Below the pieces are notes generated by a model. It was not told the DNA's origin, made no database searches, and saw only the letters and a program-made list of their open reading frames with translations. A stretch of 64,000 nucleotides of DNA, taken from contig JAQFVV010000043.1 in NCBI GenBank assembly GCA_028023455.1, forward strand, positions 3,411,483-3,475,482, given 5' to 3'. The translations under genes were made by a program, and so were the position numbers. This document shows, one piece after another, positions 24,315 to 36,070 of this stretch (position 1 is its first letter; each line of letters opens with the position of its first letter). The stretch comes from Epiperipatus broadwayi (taxonomy: Eukaryota; Onychophora; Udeonychophora; Euonychophora; Peripatidae).

Positions 24315-24900
24315 GTATAAACTTGGTTAATCAATAGATACCACATAGTAGTGATTAGTAAATTTTTATTCCATATTATTCTATCTATATCCTGAGACTA
24401 GTTTCTAGCTTATGGATTTTATTAGAGAAGCTTAAGATATTGGTCTAATGCAGTTGAATTTTTGGATCCAATACATCTATCCTCCAGCAGCCATCTTTAA
24501 TCTTTTTTACAATCAATCTATCAGACTTAAATTTTTTTAAATGTTTTTTTTGAATCTAAATTAATTTCTTTGTATGGTTATATAAATCTGAAACCAGTTC
24601 ATTATTTACATATTATAATATCTTTAGTGTTTTAATAATTAGTCACCCTTATCCTGTAATCAGGATTGGTATAAAATCAACCAAACATCATAATCAGAAA
24701 GAAAAAATTACCACAACACAGCGTTAAGTAAACTGGCCTAATCTGATATTTTGTTGTTTTTATACCAGCCATGGTTACAGGATAAAGATATCTATAATTA
24801 TCAAAAAACTAAGGATCCTAATATGTAGATAATGAATTGTTTTCAGATTTTTATAACTAAACAACCAAGCTGGCTTAGATTTAAAAAAAATTAAGATGTT
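24315..24900. repeat. Family B element, degenerate and partly inverted
   Basis: Minus-oriented family B sequence (24315-24690). Its ribozyme segment at about 24395-24440 keeps CTAGAAACTAGTCT but has lost the first core block (CTAATAA). It is followed by a plus-oriented mirror piece (about 24760-24900, GGTTACAGGATAAAG). Confidence 0.5.
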
Positions 24901-24924
24901 CTTTAATTTTTTTCATTCACACTC

Positions 24925-25735
24925 ACATTCATTCTGCCATAACAGGTAAGTGAGAAGAAAGACCATTGTGTTTCTTGATCTTAAATTCAGAGGTAAAAAG
25001 CCAATAAACTCACTATACTGGCTAAAGCAAGTTGGTGAACAGCCTATCCATGTTTACATACTGCTTGAATATGAGTCACCATTATGCTTTGGATTTGTAG
25101 ATTATGAAAAAGCATTTGATTCTATAAGCATTTCTTCATGATTAAAGCATTGGATCATCAAGGTATAGAACCAGATTATTGTCATATTCTGAAGAATATT
25201 TATAAAAATGCAGCAGCAATTACATAATGATGTTAGGAATAATAATATTAAGAAAGGTGTAAGACAGGGTGACTCCATATCTCCAAAATTTTTTACAACA
25301 GTGCTGCAAGAAGTATTTTGGGGATTAAAATGGGAAGCTAAAGGAGTAAAAGAAAATGGATATTTTTAAGTCATTTAGATTTTTGAGATAATGAAGTTGT
25401 TGTTGCAAATAATGCTTCAGAGCTTCAGGAAATGTAACAAGAGTTATCAGATGAAAATAAGAAAGTAGGACTAAAGGTAAATGTTAAAAAGACTTTCTAA
25501 GTAATGTTCAATGAATTTTCTCAAAAGATGAAAATAAAGATTGATTATGATGAGTTAGAAGTTAACAACTACAAATACCTTGGTCAGATTATTACTACAG
25601 ATGAAAATATAATGGATGAAATTAATCATAGAATTAAACTTCGTTGGAGTGCTTTTAGTAGAAATAACAATATTAAAAGAAAATGTCCCTATGTATTTGA
25701 AAGCTTTTAATAAATGTGTTTTGTCAGTTCTTTCT
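24925..25735 (+). pseudogene. RTE-type LINE reverse transcriptase fragment
   Basis: Reverse transcriptase motifs are readable in scattered frames: FVDYEKAFDS (motif A, 25093-25122), RQGDSISPKFF (motif B, about 25263-25295), KVNVKKT, MFNEFSQKMKIKIDYDELE and NNYKYLGQIITTDENIMDEI (25504-25640). The catalytic Y/F-A-D-D box is destroyed: the aligned bases near 25378-25395 read F-stop-D-N. The copy stops where a CTTT microsatellite begins. It would be an RNA-dependent DNA polymerase domain; it is dead. Confidence 0.8.
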
Positions 25736-25890
25736 TTTGTGCTTTTGTGCTTTCTTTCTTTCTTTCTTTCTTTCTTGTGTTCTTTTTTTCTTTCTTGCTT
25801 TCTTTCTTTCTTTTTTGCTTTCTTTCTTTTTTCTTGTTTTCTTTCTTGCTTTCTTTCTTTCTTGCTTGCTTTCTTTCTTTCTTTCTTTGA
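25735..25890. repeat. Interrupted (CTTT)n microsatellite
   Basis: A polypyrimidine tract of CTTT/CTTTT/GCTTT units has replaced or expanded within the RTE fragment just after TTTTGTCAGTTC. It produces several overlapping spurious frames (Lys/Glu/Arg-rich on the minus strand, Phe/Leu/Ser-rich on the plus strand) at 25555-25960. Confidence 0.95.
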
Positions 25891-26036
25891 ACATCTAATA
25901 AAAGCAAATTTAGAATATGTTTGCATGGAGAAAAAAATCTCCACTAGAATTATACTCTAAAGAATCATAATGTTATCACAGTAGAGAATTTGGATTCAAA
26001 AATTGGACTGGAATTATATTGAATATATATATATAA

Positions 26037-26305
26037 AGCCAATGGCTTTACTGCTCAGAAATTCATAAGAAGTTCAAGCACCAGAACTACAAATACCAGA
26101 ATTGAACCTATGACCTCCCAACCACAAGTTAAGCATTCTAACAACTATGCTAAACCATACAGGGAAATGTTAATGACTTCATTGCTCGGAAGTTCATAAG
26201 AATCACATGATCACCACTTCTTAAGAAGTTAGAGTGCCAGAGTCAATGCTCACACCTCCCAATTTTAAGTTGAATACTCTATCACCCTCACTAAACTGAC
26301 AAGGC
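26037..26305 (-). repeat. tRNA-derived SINE, family 2, two copies in tandem
   Basis: Two adjacent minus-oriented copies (26037-26165 and 26166-26305). The first has a box A-like TTTAGCATAGTTGTTAGA and a box B-like GGTTCAATTCTG about 35 bp apart, followed by an ACTTCTTATGAATTTC body. The second is more diverged. Copies at 29268-29390, 31853-31945, 32565-32690 and 34256-34362 belong to the same family. These would be transcribed by Pol III and mobilised by a LINE. Confidence 0.65.
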
Positions 26306-26547
26306 AATATTTATATAATAACTATGGATATGTTTATCAGTGATCTTGCTAGGTAAGTATTAATTTCTACTAACAGTTTTAAAACTAAATTACAAATTTT
26401 ATTTATTTCGAATGAAACCCAAGACAAAAAACTATTGTAGGATAATAGAGGAAAGTAGTTTTGCTTAGAGATGTCAGTAGCAATTGATAGTTGCCTAGCA
26501 ACATCACTGCTAAATATATATTTATTGCCTAGAAAAATTCTCACTTT

Positions 26548-26654
26548 GTCAAGCATTGTTAGCCGAGAGGTCATCACAGCTGCCTTGCAAGCAAGTAGTT
26601 GGTTGCAGACGGTTGTGGGTTCGCCTCCTGGCCGATGCTATGACATAGGAAAAA
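26548..26654 (+). repeat. tRNA-derived SINE, family 1, with TSD
   Basis: Begins with a tRNA-like head: TTAGCCGAGAGGTC matches box A, and GGTTCGCCTCC matches box B apart from one position. It ends with GGCCGATGCTATGACATA and an A-rich tail. Flanked by AAAT(T/C)CTCACTTT at 26535-26547 and 26655-26667 (one mismatch). The head looks like a tRNA with a long variable arm (Leu/Ser type) but does not fold as a functional tRNA. Confidence 0.8.
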
Positions 26655-26699
26655 AAATCCTCACTTTTGTTTACATTGTACTTAATCCCTAAAAATATT

Positions 26700-27215
26700 T
26701 AATCTAATATACACAATGCTCTGGGGAAAATGACGTGATTTACAGTATAAGACAAAAGAAGATATGATTTTTCTAAGTTCTCAGAGGTATAAAAATATCT
26801 GCCTAAGTTTAAATCAAATTTGGATAAAAATTATAAGATTGTTTCTAATTAAACTCAAGCAAAAAAAGTTCTTATGGGATACTAGAAAAAATAATTTAGT
26901 TTAGAGATATTAATTGTTACCTAACAATATTACTGCTAAACTTATCTCTAGTTTTTTTATATGAAAAAAATTTCTTTTCTTTATTTACGTAATAATTAAT
27001 CCATAAAAATCTTTAATTTAACACCCATATATATATATATGTGTGTGTGTATTCTCTTTGAATTTAAATAATATTTAATTTATAAAGCACAAACAGTATT
27101 TGAAATTAAACAGAGAGACTGCAAACCTCTCGCGCTTATTAGCTAATCAGGTGTATTTACGATTTGATCACTATTAATAATCTCTTTGTATTTGTAATTT
27201 AATTGTGAAATATTT
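26700..27215. other. Unassigned AT-rich sequence
   Basis: No gene; a TA/TG microsatellite lies near 27030-27050. Confidence 0.45.
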
Positions 27216-27224
27216 TTTATGTCT

Positions 27225-27345
27225 GTGTCATGAAATGGTTATTTCTTTTTGCAGCGTAGACATGGCTTAGTGCACTTCTGGTGGACCTCATTGAAAGTGC
27301 ACTCAGCCATGTCTACATTGCAAAAAGAAATACCACTTCATGTCA
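27225..27345. repeat. Foldback hairpin element
   Basis: Arms of about 51 bp (27225-27275 and 27295-27345) pair almost perfectly; they share TAGACATGGCT and GCAAAAAGAAAT or their complements. The loop contains CTGGTGGACCTCATTG. A third, single-arm relative lies at 27435-27510 (CTGGTGGACCTTGCTG). MITE-like; no TSD is obvious. Confidence 0.7.
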
Positions 27346-28319
27346 CAAATGTGAAAAAAACCATTTCATAATCAAATTATGAATGCAAATGAAGTGATAA
27401 TTTAATACTACATTTAAAATATATGAGAATTATGATTCTGGTGGACCTTGCTGAAAATGTAATCAGCTGTGACTAAGTTGCAAAAAGGAATAACCATTTT
27501 GTGTCACAGATGTGAAATATCTTTCCCAATGAAATTATATATACATATGCATATATTTTTACTTTCCAATAAGTTATTTTAAAAATAATCACTTCATAGA
27601 CTTCTCACAGTTCAGGGAGAAATTCTAAATCAAAGCAGAAAAACTTATAGACCACTGTATTATGTTTGCCAAATCTGTTTAAAATAGCCACAGTGAGCTG
27701 AAAGTTTTAAATCTCTGCTTTAAAGCAAATGCTCTTTAGCTATCTGATTTTAACGTAAGGATTCACAATTATCTGATCAACAGAAAAAATATTATATGTA
27801 TAAAAAACAACCGCACATAGCTCCCAAGTTCCTCTATTCCCAGCAATAAACATTCATTGAGAATCAATTTAGAATCTTTCATTATAAATAAATAAAGTAA
27901 TTAAATGATTTTATTGTTAGGAAAATCAGAAGTTTGAATACTGGAAATTCCAGTAATGAAGCCAATCCAAGGACTTTATACTCCCGAGTTTGATACAATA
28001 CCATTGCACCAAACCAACCAGTCCTCTTCACTATTCATGATGTAATATTGCATAAACTTGAACAAACTACTCTTTTTTTTATTCTGCATCTTGAAATTCA
28101 TATATATATATAATTGTGGGAAATTTGAATAGATTGAATGATGGGTAATGCAAGTTTTTATTTTTTGTACGTTTGTATTAACAGTTGATAAAGATTGTCA
28201 GTGAAACAATTGAAAGTACTTCTGGTAAAGAATAGATTATTTAATTTTGAATACTGTGTTAAATATATTTGTTTGAATTATTATTATATAATTTAAAAAT
28301 ACAGACATTTAATGGTTGT

Positions 28320-28435
28320 AGTTATATATATATATATATATATATGTCATTAAAATCAGTCAACACTTAGACAATCCCAATAACAATAACAATCAATAAT
28401 CTCAACCTGTTGTCAAGGCAACCTCCTTTAATATA
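28320..28435. repeat. TA microsatellite and second copy of repeat E
   Basis: A TA run (28325-28346) is followed by repeat E (CAGTCAACACTTAGACAATC), also seen at 21186-21280. Confidence 0.55.
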
Positions 28436-28439
28436 TATA

Positions 28440-29260
28440 TGTATTGCTGATTTTATGGATATTTCTTTCATTTTTAATATATTTTCAAACATGTAATCCA
28501 CTATAAATATAGTTAGTGATTTCCACATCCTTAGTACTTCAACTATTCAGACTTTCAAATCTACATTATAGCAAGTGATAGAAAGATTTCCATTTTTCTT
28601 TCAAGTCTCACTTGGGATATTCATTAGATATGTCAAAAATCAAGATAAGTCACTTTCTTCAAAAATTAAGATGAATAAGATCAAGCCATTGTCACCATTT
28701 CATATTTTTCAGGCCATTTAGGATAGGATAATTATTTTGGACCTTACTTTATATGAACCCTATCAAATAAACAAACTTTTCAGACAATATATTGGGAGTC
28801 TTTCTGATATTTAACACAACTTGATTATCCATATAATTTAGAGGCTCAGATCTAAACTGTTTTAAGTTTTACGTTAGATACTAGAGCTCAAACAGACATT
28901 GGTATTATATGAAGCCTTTAATTCAATAATGCTACCAACAGTCTGTGTAATTTCAATTTCCAGATCAGTGGAACTGAACTAGAACGTTTGTAAGTAATTA
29001 CTTCGAAAATTGAAATTAAAAAAAAAAAATATTTGCGTCTTTTCTTCCATAATTAGAATGACCAGATTTAGTTCTGAATGACTGCTAATGATTATAATAA
29101 GCCCTCTCCCCCATTTAATCACAGCCATATATTTGAAATACAAAACAAATCATTTTTTGGAGAATATGGTGAAAATTAATTAGCATAAATATACTGAATC
29201 ATAGTAATATATTTAACTAAATCTGCAACTACGGACATAAATGGAATATAAATAAATTAA
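28440..29260. other. Unassigned AT-rich sequence
   Basis: No gene or repeat recognised. Confidence 0.45.
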
Positions 29261-29267
29261 TAAAAAA

Positions 29268-29390
29268 ATGGCTTTATTCCTCAAGATTTCATAAGAAGTT
29301 GGATTTCTAGTATTGTAGAACTAGAATCGATCCAAAGATCTTTATCCTCCAGAATTTGCCATCATACTATTACACTAATTTAAACAGGCT
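29268..29390 (-). repeat. SINE family 2, degenerate copy
   Basis: Starts with the family signature ATGGCTTTATTCCTC and ATTTCATAAGAAGTT, then diverges. The tRNA-like head at its right end is badly eroded. Confidence 0.5.
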
Positions 29391-29458
29391 CTGAGGAGTG
29401 CCAAAGCACCAAACCATGGTCAGGGGTTTGGGGGGGGGGTGTTCCTAACCGAGATATT

Positions 29459-29585
29459 TTAAGTGCTGGTTCTGGCTAAGCATTTATCACAAAGCTTGTT
29501 GAGGAATTGGCAATCCTCACTGTTTATAACTTACAAGCTTAAGAGATAGGGTCATGTGATCTATGACTCTTATTTTGACTAACTA
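29459..29585 (+). repeat. Family D repeat
   Basis: TTTATCACAAAGCTTGTTGAG, GGAATTGGCAATCCTCACTG and a CATGTGATCTATGACT end match the inserted hairpin at 63101-63286. This copy has one arm only. A run of ten G lies just upstream (29430-29440). Confidence 0.6.
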
Positions 29586-29754
29586 ATATTAATGTTTCTT
29601 TTTTTGAATATGAATATTATTAATATATACTGTCTATATTAAATTTTATAACGCCACATTCTATATTTTTAGATATTAAAAACTATACCGTAAATATTAG
29701 TTATAAATTACTCCAGTATTTAAATAATAGGCATACATTTGAGAATTATATTTA

Positions 29755-30840
29755 TTGTCACATGATCACCATTTTCTATGCTTACACAAGCTTGATAAAC
29801 TCTCCATATAATAGTGCCACCCAGTGCATGCTATAGTAATCAATGGATATAATAAGGTTTGTGCATGTAATCCCTAACTAGTGTATACACATTTAATATT
29901 CCCAGACTAATTTTCATCTTGTAATTTTCATTAGTGAGGAGCTCTAAATCTGAGAGCACTGTCTTGCATTGGTGGTCGAGAGGTCAGCGCGACAGCCTTG
30001 CACTTGCAGGCAGTTGCCCGGGTTGCGGGTTCGCGTCCTGGCCGATGCTATGACACTTTAAAAAAAAAAATCTGAGAGCACTGCACCTAGATCGTAGGTT
30101 CTAATGCAATCCTCCAGCAAACACCATTTATCATTTTAGTTAACTATAAAGCTGTGAATCTAAAATGAAAATGTTTTTAATTCTTTTTAATCCAAGCTCT
30201 TTCTCTTGTTTAGTGATACAAATCTGAATCCAGTTCAGTATCTATATTTAGTGTTTTTGATCATTTAATAACTGTAATCATCATCATCCCATGAACAGGG
30301 CTGGTATTAAACTTCTAAACATCATATAATCGTCATTTCCTATGAGTAAACAAGCTGTTAAAATAGTGGCATTCAATGGATGGAACAACTGTAGGGAAAG
30401 TTTGTCACCATTTTAATAACTTGTGTAAAGATAGGAAATGATCATGTGATGTTTAATGGTTTAATACTATTTCTGCTCATTGGATGATGGTGACTAAGAC
30501 ACTAAAATGTATAGATACTGAACTGGGTTCAGATTTGTATGATTATACAAGTGAATGATCCTGGATTGAAAACATTATTGTGTAATTATTTTGGACTCTC
30601 AGCTTTTTGGTTAACTAAAAATATAAAAGGTGGCTGCTGGAGAGCTGCATTAGAATCAAAGATTTCGGTGCAATCCAAGATTCCTCACTAATGACGGCCA
30701 CAAGATGGAAACTAATCTGGGGATAATGAATGTGCAGACATTAGATGGAGGATTTTATGCACAAGCCTTCTTGCATCCATTGATTTCTATAGCTAGATGG
30801 CATTATTGTCTGGAGAGTTTGACATAGTTATACTCATTCT
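29755..30840. repeat. Family B long palindrome
   Basis: A minus-oriented family B unit (29755-30375, interrupted by a SINE) is followed by a plus-oriented unit (30395-30840) that mirrors it from TCATGTGATGTTTAATGG to GGAGAGTTTGACATAG. Both ribozymes have CTAATGA in place of CTGATGA (about 29931-29937 minus and 30700-30706 plus). The shared change suggests that one arm was copied from the other, or that both came from the same decayed source. Confidence 0.65.
29962..30067 (+). repeat. SINE family 1 inserted into family B, 16-bp TSD
   Basis: Head with GGTCGAGAGGTCAGCGCGAC (box A region) and GGTTCGCGTCC (box B region), body GGCCGATGCTATGACA and an A tail. Perfect duplication AAATCTGAGAGCACTG at 29946-29961 and 30068-30083, which is family B sequence. 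The SINE is therefore younger than the family B copy it interrupts. Confidence 0.9.
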
Positions 30841-31019
30841 GTTTTCATTTAGACTCTCATTAAGACCTCTAGTAGCCTAGATTTGGGTCAGTAGGAAACT
30901 ACTAACTAAATGAAAACTCAACAAATAATAAACTACAGTGTATAATAATTTATTGTAATTTTACAAATATTCAAAAATTCAGGAATTTTAACATTTTACT
31001 ACAAAGAGCGAAAATTGTC

Positions 31020-31135
31020 AAGTCAGGCGTTGTTAGCCGAGAGTTCAACGCAGCTGCCTTGCAAGCAAGCAGTTGCTTGCAGACAGTTGTTGCGGGTTCG
31101 CTCCCCCGGCCGATGTTATGACATATGAAAAAAAA
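31020..31135 (+). repeat. SINE family 1 with 17-bp TSD
   Basis: Head GTTAGCCGAGAGTTCAACGC, box B GGTTCGCTCCC, body CGGCCGATGTTATGACATA and poly-A. Perfect duplication AAAGAGCGAAAATTGTC at 31003-31019 and 31136-31152. Confidence 0.9.
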
Positions 31136-31154
31136 AAAGAGCGAAAATTGTCTG

Positions 31155-31850
31155 TTTTTAATATATAAAAGCTGTACATAAATAATTTATATTCACATAT
31201 TTAAATTTATAAAATATTAAAATAAAAGTGTATATAAATAAAATACTCGATTTTAAAAACAATTGGATTAAAATTATTCTTGCAATAATATCAAATAATT
31301 ATTTAATTAATACTATTTTATTTCAAAATGCTTCAAGGAAAGACTGTAATTTAATATTTTTAAACTTTGTATTTAAACAACAAAAAAATCTACATAATGA
31401 ATATTATATGACCATTTTCTGTGTCATTAAGTCAATAAGTAGGACGACAGTGGATGATAATATTAGCAAGGAACAATGACATGTAAGTCACATTTTGATT
31501 AAGATCAGCACTTTTATATTCCGAAAAAGATAGTTTGCAAATCAACATATTTTCTATGTGTGTATTTACAACGGTCACTACTGTGTGTTTATGCATAAAT
31601 ACCAATATAAACATTTACGTTTTCACATATACCCACATATATATAACTTCAAATACTGGACAAACACATTCAATCTCTATTAAATATATATATATATTTA
31701 ATATAATCATATAAATATAAAGAAGTAGACAGATTTGTTTAACTAATAGACAATAGGCAGATGGAAATATGTGTGTGTATATATATATGCTGTCAACAAA
31801 ATGCTATTCTAATTGTTTTGGTATTTTTAGATTATCTGAATTAAAAAAAA
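31155..31850. other. Unassigned AT-rich sequence
   Basis: No gene. Short TA tracts at 31685-31700 and TG/TA around 31771-31790. Confidence 0.45.
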
Positions 31851-31852
31851 CC

Positions 31853-31945
31853 GCATATGGCTTTATTGCTCGGGAATTCATAAGAAGTTCGAACCCAAGT
31901 CAGTAACTCTAACAATTGCGCCAAACCGCGCAGGGCATTATCGGA
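31853..31945 (-). repeat. SINE family 2 copy with clear tRNA-like boxes
   Basis: On the minus strand GGTTTGGCGCAATTGTTAGA (box A region) is followed by GGGTTCGAAC (box B), then TTCTTATGAATTCCCGAGCA and AATAAAGCCATATG. This is the best preserved copy of the family. Confidence 0.7.
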
Positions 31946-32564
31946 GCAGAAATTCTAGAATTCGTTTTTGTAGTGTGAAGATCTTTTAATTACTATCGCA
32001 AGACTAACTGATTAATACCTAAAAGACGATTAGGAAGAATTCAATAAAAATATGCACTCATAAGTAGAGGTAATCCTCCACTTATGGAAATACAATTTAG
32101 ACAAACATTTCTTGGTTTATATAAAGTACAAAAAATAAAAACCAAGTGAAATATAAATCAATCCAGGCGTCTGTGTTGTTTGTCTTATGATATACAATAA
32201 TATATAAATAAATTGAATTAAAAAAAAAACAAATCTTTTCGCGCACTGCGTTCAATGGTAACATGTTTTGAAATTGGAATTCGTCTTGTGTAAAGCAAGG
32301 GGATCAAGGATTGTTTCACTTATAAGATCACCTATATGTATTTTTTTCTAATTTTATTATTAATATTTTAATATCTCAATATTTAAACTTAGTAGTATTA
32401 GAAAGAAAAAAAAAGGATGTTTTTACCTATTAAAAATGCTTCTGAAAAAAACAAAAAAACTTACTGTATTTAACCAAAATATTTGGTGGTTTGCTTAAGG
32501 GCATATTATTAAATTTAATTCTATATAAGTAATCTTAACTTTATTTATCAAATAATTATTCGAA

Positions 32565-32690
32565 TGCTTTACTGCTTGAGGGTTTCAGAATAAGATTGAG
32601 CACGAAAATGATAGCTGGAGGCGACGATCTATCAACCTTCAGCTCCAGAATTCATTATTCTATCACCATTTTAAATTATTCAGGACATCA
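32565..32690 (-). repeat. SINE family 2, diverged copy
   Basis: TGCTTTACTGCTTGAGGGTTTC at the start and an eroded tRNA-like head (TATCACCATTTTAAATTATTC) at the end. Low similarity; assignment is tentative. Confidence 0.35.
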
Positions 32691-32703
32691 CTATCATTTT
32701 TAA

Positions 32704-32940
32704 CCATTATTGATACACTGCAGAATAAAGGTCTCTCCAAGTTCAATCCATCTTCTCCGATCTCTAGCCTTCCTTCTCCACCTCCACTAGCACTTATCTT
32801 CCATCCATCTCACAAGTGGTCTCTTTCTAATTTTTTTTTTTTTTTACAATAGAATCCAGTTTAAGATTTCAACTGTCCCTCTATTATCATCTAATAATGT
32901 GTTCAGACCAATTCTACTTCAGTCACTATTGAATTGATTT
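32704..32940 (-). pseudogene. RTE-type LINE 3' fragment, decayed
   Basis: AATAAAGGTCTCTCCAAGTTC, CATCCATCTCACAAGTGGTC and a T-run replacing part of the coding sequence (32829-32845). Same 3' end as the other RTE copies, no frame left. Confidence 0.7.
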
Positions 32941-32944
32941 TTTT

Positions 32945-34250
32945 AAAAAAAAAAACCCTGATCAAATCTCTGATTGATATTATAATAGTTTTGTCATCTT
33001 AGAACCCATATCTAAGAATTAAAGCTATTTTAACAACTTACTGTTTCGTAAACCCAGGAACATCTCACTGCACACAAATGCTAATATAGGGTTATGGTCG
33101 ACCCCCCCCCTTCCAAAGCCTACAGATATCTTATAAAGTGTTGCAGATTTATTGTTTTATGCAAAATTTAGCAATTAAATAATGGAGTTTGATTTGTACT
33201 AAGATTACACACAATATACAGTATTGAAAAAGGCTGCATTAAAAGAATTTTACATTTTGAAAACCCTATATAATTTAGTGCTGTTGCTGAATGGTGGCGT
33301 TCTAAGTCTATTGATTGCAGCGCCATCTATGTCTCTTCTGGTGCTCAAACTTCTTATCAATTTCTGGACAATGGAGCTATTTAATTATATAAATTTTGAA
33401 AAAAAAAAATTAACTTATTTTTCTATGAGTAAATTGCATTTTTTGGACGAATTTTTTAATCAACTTTACAGGAATTGATACTTTAATGGAAAAAGTTGGG
33501 TTGATTTATTAACTATTAAGGCTTTTAACATTTTTTTACATTGGTATCATTTCAATAAGGTTTTATTAATATTCCCAGTTTATAGACAAATATCTGAGTG
33601 CCTGAAATCTAAATATTGTTGACAGCAATATTATTAAACTACAACCAAGACCCAAGTTGCAGTCAAGTTATCCACAACATAAATTTATATATATATGGGT
33701 GTGTGTGCTTTGCGCACAGATAATGAAGTTGATAACAGTATATAAAATAAATAACATTATACAATTATTAAAGCTGAGTGCTTTCAGGAGGATTCATACT
33801 CCCATATTCATAGCTACTAGAATTTTGTTAAGAACTATACCAATGTTAATGCAAATTAATGTAAAGTGGCTACAGAGACCATTTTCAAGAATGAGAAAAG
33901 CAGGCCTATCTTCTAATGATTGATATAGGATCACTTACTATGTAGCATGCTTTCCTGACCTTGCGTTTGATGTCATTTCTCTCAGAGCAGACAACACTGG
34001 CAGTGGTTGGTTGGAAACTATGGTCAACGGCTCTTTTGTTTTAGGAATGAACATTGTGATTTTTGAATCCCACGATTATGTTATTTTAAACATTTTCTTT
34101 TGTAATATTTCAAATTGTGCTTACAACAATTTATTGTAATTTTTGTGGATTCTGTTCACTTTTGCTTAAGATTGTTTCTTGCATTTTTTAGGTTTTTGTT
34201 TGGCTTTTGCTCATAATTGTTTTTTGCATTTTCCTGGAAACAAAAATCAT
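32945..34250. other. Unassigned AT-rich sequence
   Basis: C-run at 33101-33110. Frames at 33224-33478 and 33657-33923 show no domain. A GGTGGCG / CGCCATC pair around 33292-33328 hints at a decayed hairpin repeat. No gene recognised. Confidence 0.45.
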
Positions 34251-34255
34251 ATCTA

Positions 34256-34362
34256 TGGTGCTTCTTGCTCAGGAGTTCATAAAAGGTTTGAGTCCTGGAA
34301 ATGACAAAGCTGGAACTGTAATTCATGAATCTTGAACTTCAAAGATACCACACAGCATTAAA
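34256..34362 (-). repeat. SINE family 2, diverged copy
   Basis: GGTGCTTCTTGCTCAGGAG-TTCATAAAAGG start and a tRNA-like end with ACCACACAGC. Boxes are eroded. Confidence 0.45.
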
Positions 34363-34369
34363 TTGGGGC

Positions 34370-35205
34370 CATTATTTAATATTCTGTCAATATATGCATT
34401 TAAGTCTCCAAGAAAACAATAAGGATATTTATTAATATTTATACAATAATATCCAATTATGAATGTTCTAAATTTAACATCTGAACATAAGCACTAGAAA
34501 GATGGATATATGTAACTTCTAAAAACACTTTCTTGTACTGAATTAAACTTCATAGCACCATGTTGTCTTTTCTCATTCAATGAACTCCCAAAAATCTTAT
34601 AAATATTTACTTGTTCAATCAAAAATCCTTCTTCTACAAGTCAAAGCTTCATTATGAACAGTCACACTGGTCTTAAATCTTGTCATCCCCTTTGCTACAA
34701 GTATTGTCTCATGTTCAGGTTTTGAAGAGTCTCAATTAGGAAAAATTCATGCATTTCCTGTAACAATAATCATAAAAATAATGAACTATCCTGTTTATAT
34801 CCACTAATACATCTCATTTTTCCAAAACTATTAATATTCATGATATAATTTTGTACATTATGGAAAAATTTATTTATTACTTACATCTTTAATGCATTTT
34901 TGATATAAAGTATCCTCTTCAAAAGGTAAAAATACATTTTCCCTTTGAAGAGGAATTCTGCAGTGGAAATGCATTTAAGAATTTAAGTAACAAGAATTTT
35001 TGAAATTTTTGCTCTAAGCAAGAACATGAATATTAAAACATAAAATTCTTACAGTATAATTATAAGAGTATAATTTGTTTATATTCCTAATACAATTATT
35101 TGTATCACTTAAATGAATAATTCTAAGTCGGAGTTATTTAGCAAGATATTTCAAAGAGGCCATTTTAAAAATACCTTTCTAAGACATTCCACATTGTAGT
35201 ATTGG
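34370..35205. other. Unassigned AT-rich sequence
   Basis: A small hairpin (CCTCTTCAAAAGG / CCCTTTGAAGAGG, 34914-34956) is the only structure noticed. Confidence 0.45.
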
Positions 35206-35209
35206 TATT

Positions 35210-35515
35210 AATAAGGAATTTGGGCATTCCATCATCAGATTTTCAGTGGTGTGGATGGATGAAGACTTGGAGGATGAAGTAGATTGAACCTTGTCCATTA
35301 GTGTGTGAAGATTTGATATCTTACTATAAACCAAACACTGATTATATATATGTGTGAGAGATGGTGATCTGGACCAACTAATGAGTGTGGTTCACCATGA
35401 AATACATGTAGTGGAGATCATTTATCTTTTTCACATATGTATCAGTTGTATGCTATAGATTTGGATAGCGGAAGGGAGCTTGAATGTCTGTGTTCAAATC
35501 TCCTATATTATATTT
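35210..35515 (+). repeat. Family A element, decayed ribozyme
   Basis: Leader CCATCATCAGATTTTCAG, ribozyme segment at 35362-35420 with CTAATGAG in place of CTGATGAG but an intact GAAA, and tail ending TGTTCAAATCTCCTATA. A diverged sub-family. Confidence 0.6.
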
Positions 35516-35679
35516 GTAGGAAATGTAAAAGATTCTTAAATAGAGCTTTTCCAAAGTATTATTGATTTGAAATTGGACAAACCACTGATTGGGTTACATT
35601 ATGAAAGATTACAATTAAGAACACACAGTCTGTTAAAAATTATTTTTACCATTGTTTTTTTAATCCTAAGAACGTTGCT

Positions 35680-36060
35680 TATACTTGAGGATTTGAACCC
35701 AGACTTTCAAGCTCCCTACAGTTATACATTTTATCCAATATAACCAATACACATAACCACATACATGTGAAAAAGGTAAATGATCTCCAATATTTCTTGC
35801 TGAACAAGCACTCTTCCATTGGTGTGAATTACCATCTCCCATACACATATATAATCAGTGCTCAGTTTATATTAAGAAAGCAAATCTACACACTTTAATG
35901 AACAGACTTCAATCCTTTCCATTCTCCAGATCTTTAGCCACCCATATCACTGCAAATCTGATGATTGAATGCTCTTGATGACACAATATTATGATCATAT
36001 CCATGTTGACTTTAAATCAATCTAATCTCTCATATGTAAGATCTTAATATGTCCATTTAA
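35680..36060 (-). repeat. Family A element, decayed ribozyme
   Basis: Minus-oriented unit from the tail (GAACCCAGACTTTCAAGC) to the leader (TGCAAATCTGATGATTGAATG). The core block is rearranged (GGAAGAGTGCTTG for CTGATGAGTGCT), though GAAA remains. The frame at 35666-35848 lies inside it and is not a gene. Confidence 0.6.
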
Positions 36061-36070
36061 ATACACAGAA

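Noticed and set aside
25555-25960. Several overlapping frames of 60-129 residues, Lys/Glu/Arg-rich or Phe/Leu/Ser-rich
   Set aside because: They are translations of a CTTT microsatellite inside a dead LINE fragment.
26548-26654. A tRNA gene (boxes A and B)
   Set aside because: Cloverleaf arms do not close, it has a poly-A tail and target duplications, and it is repeated; it is a SINE.
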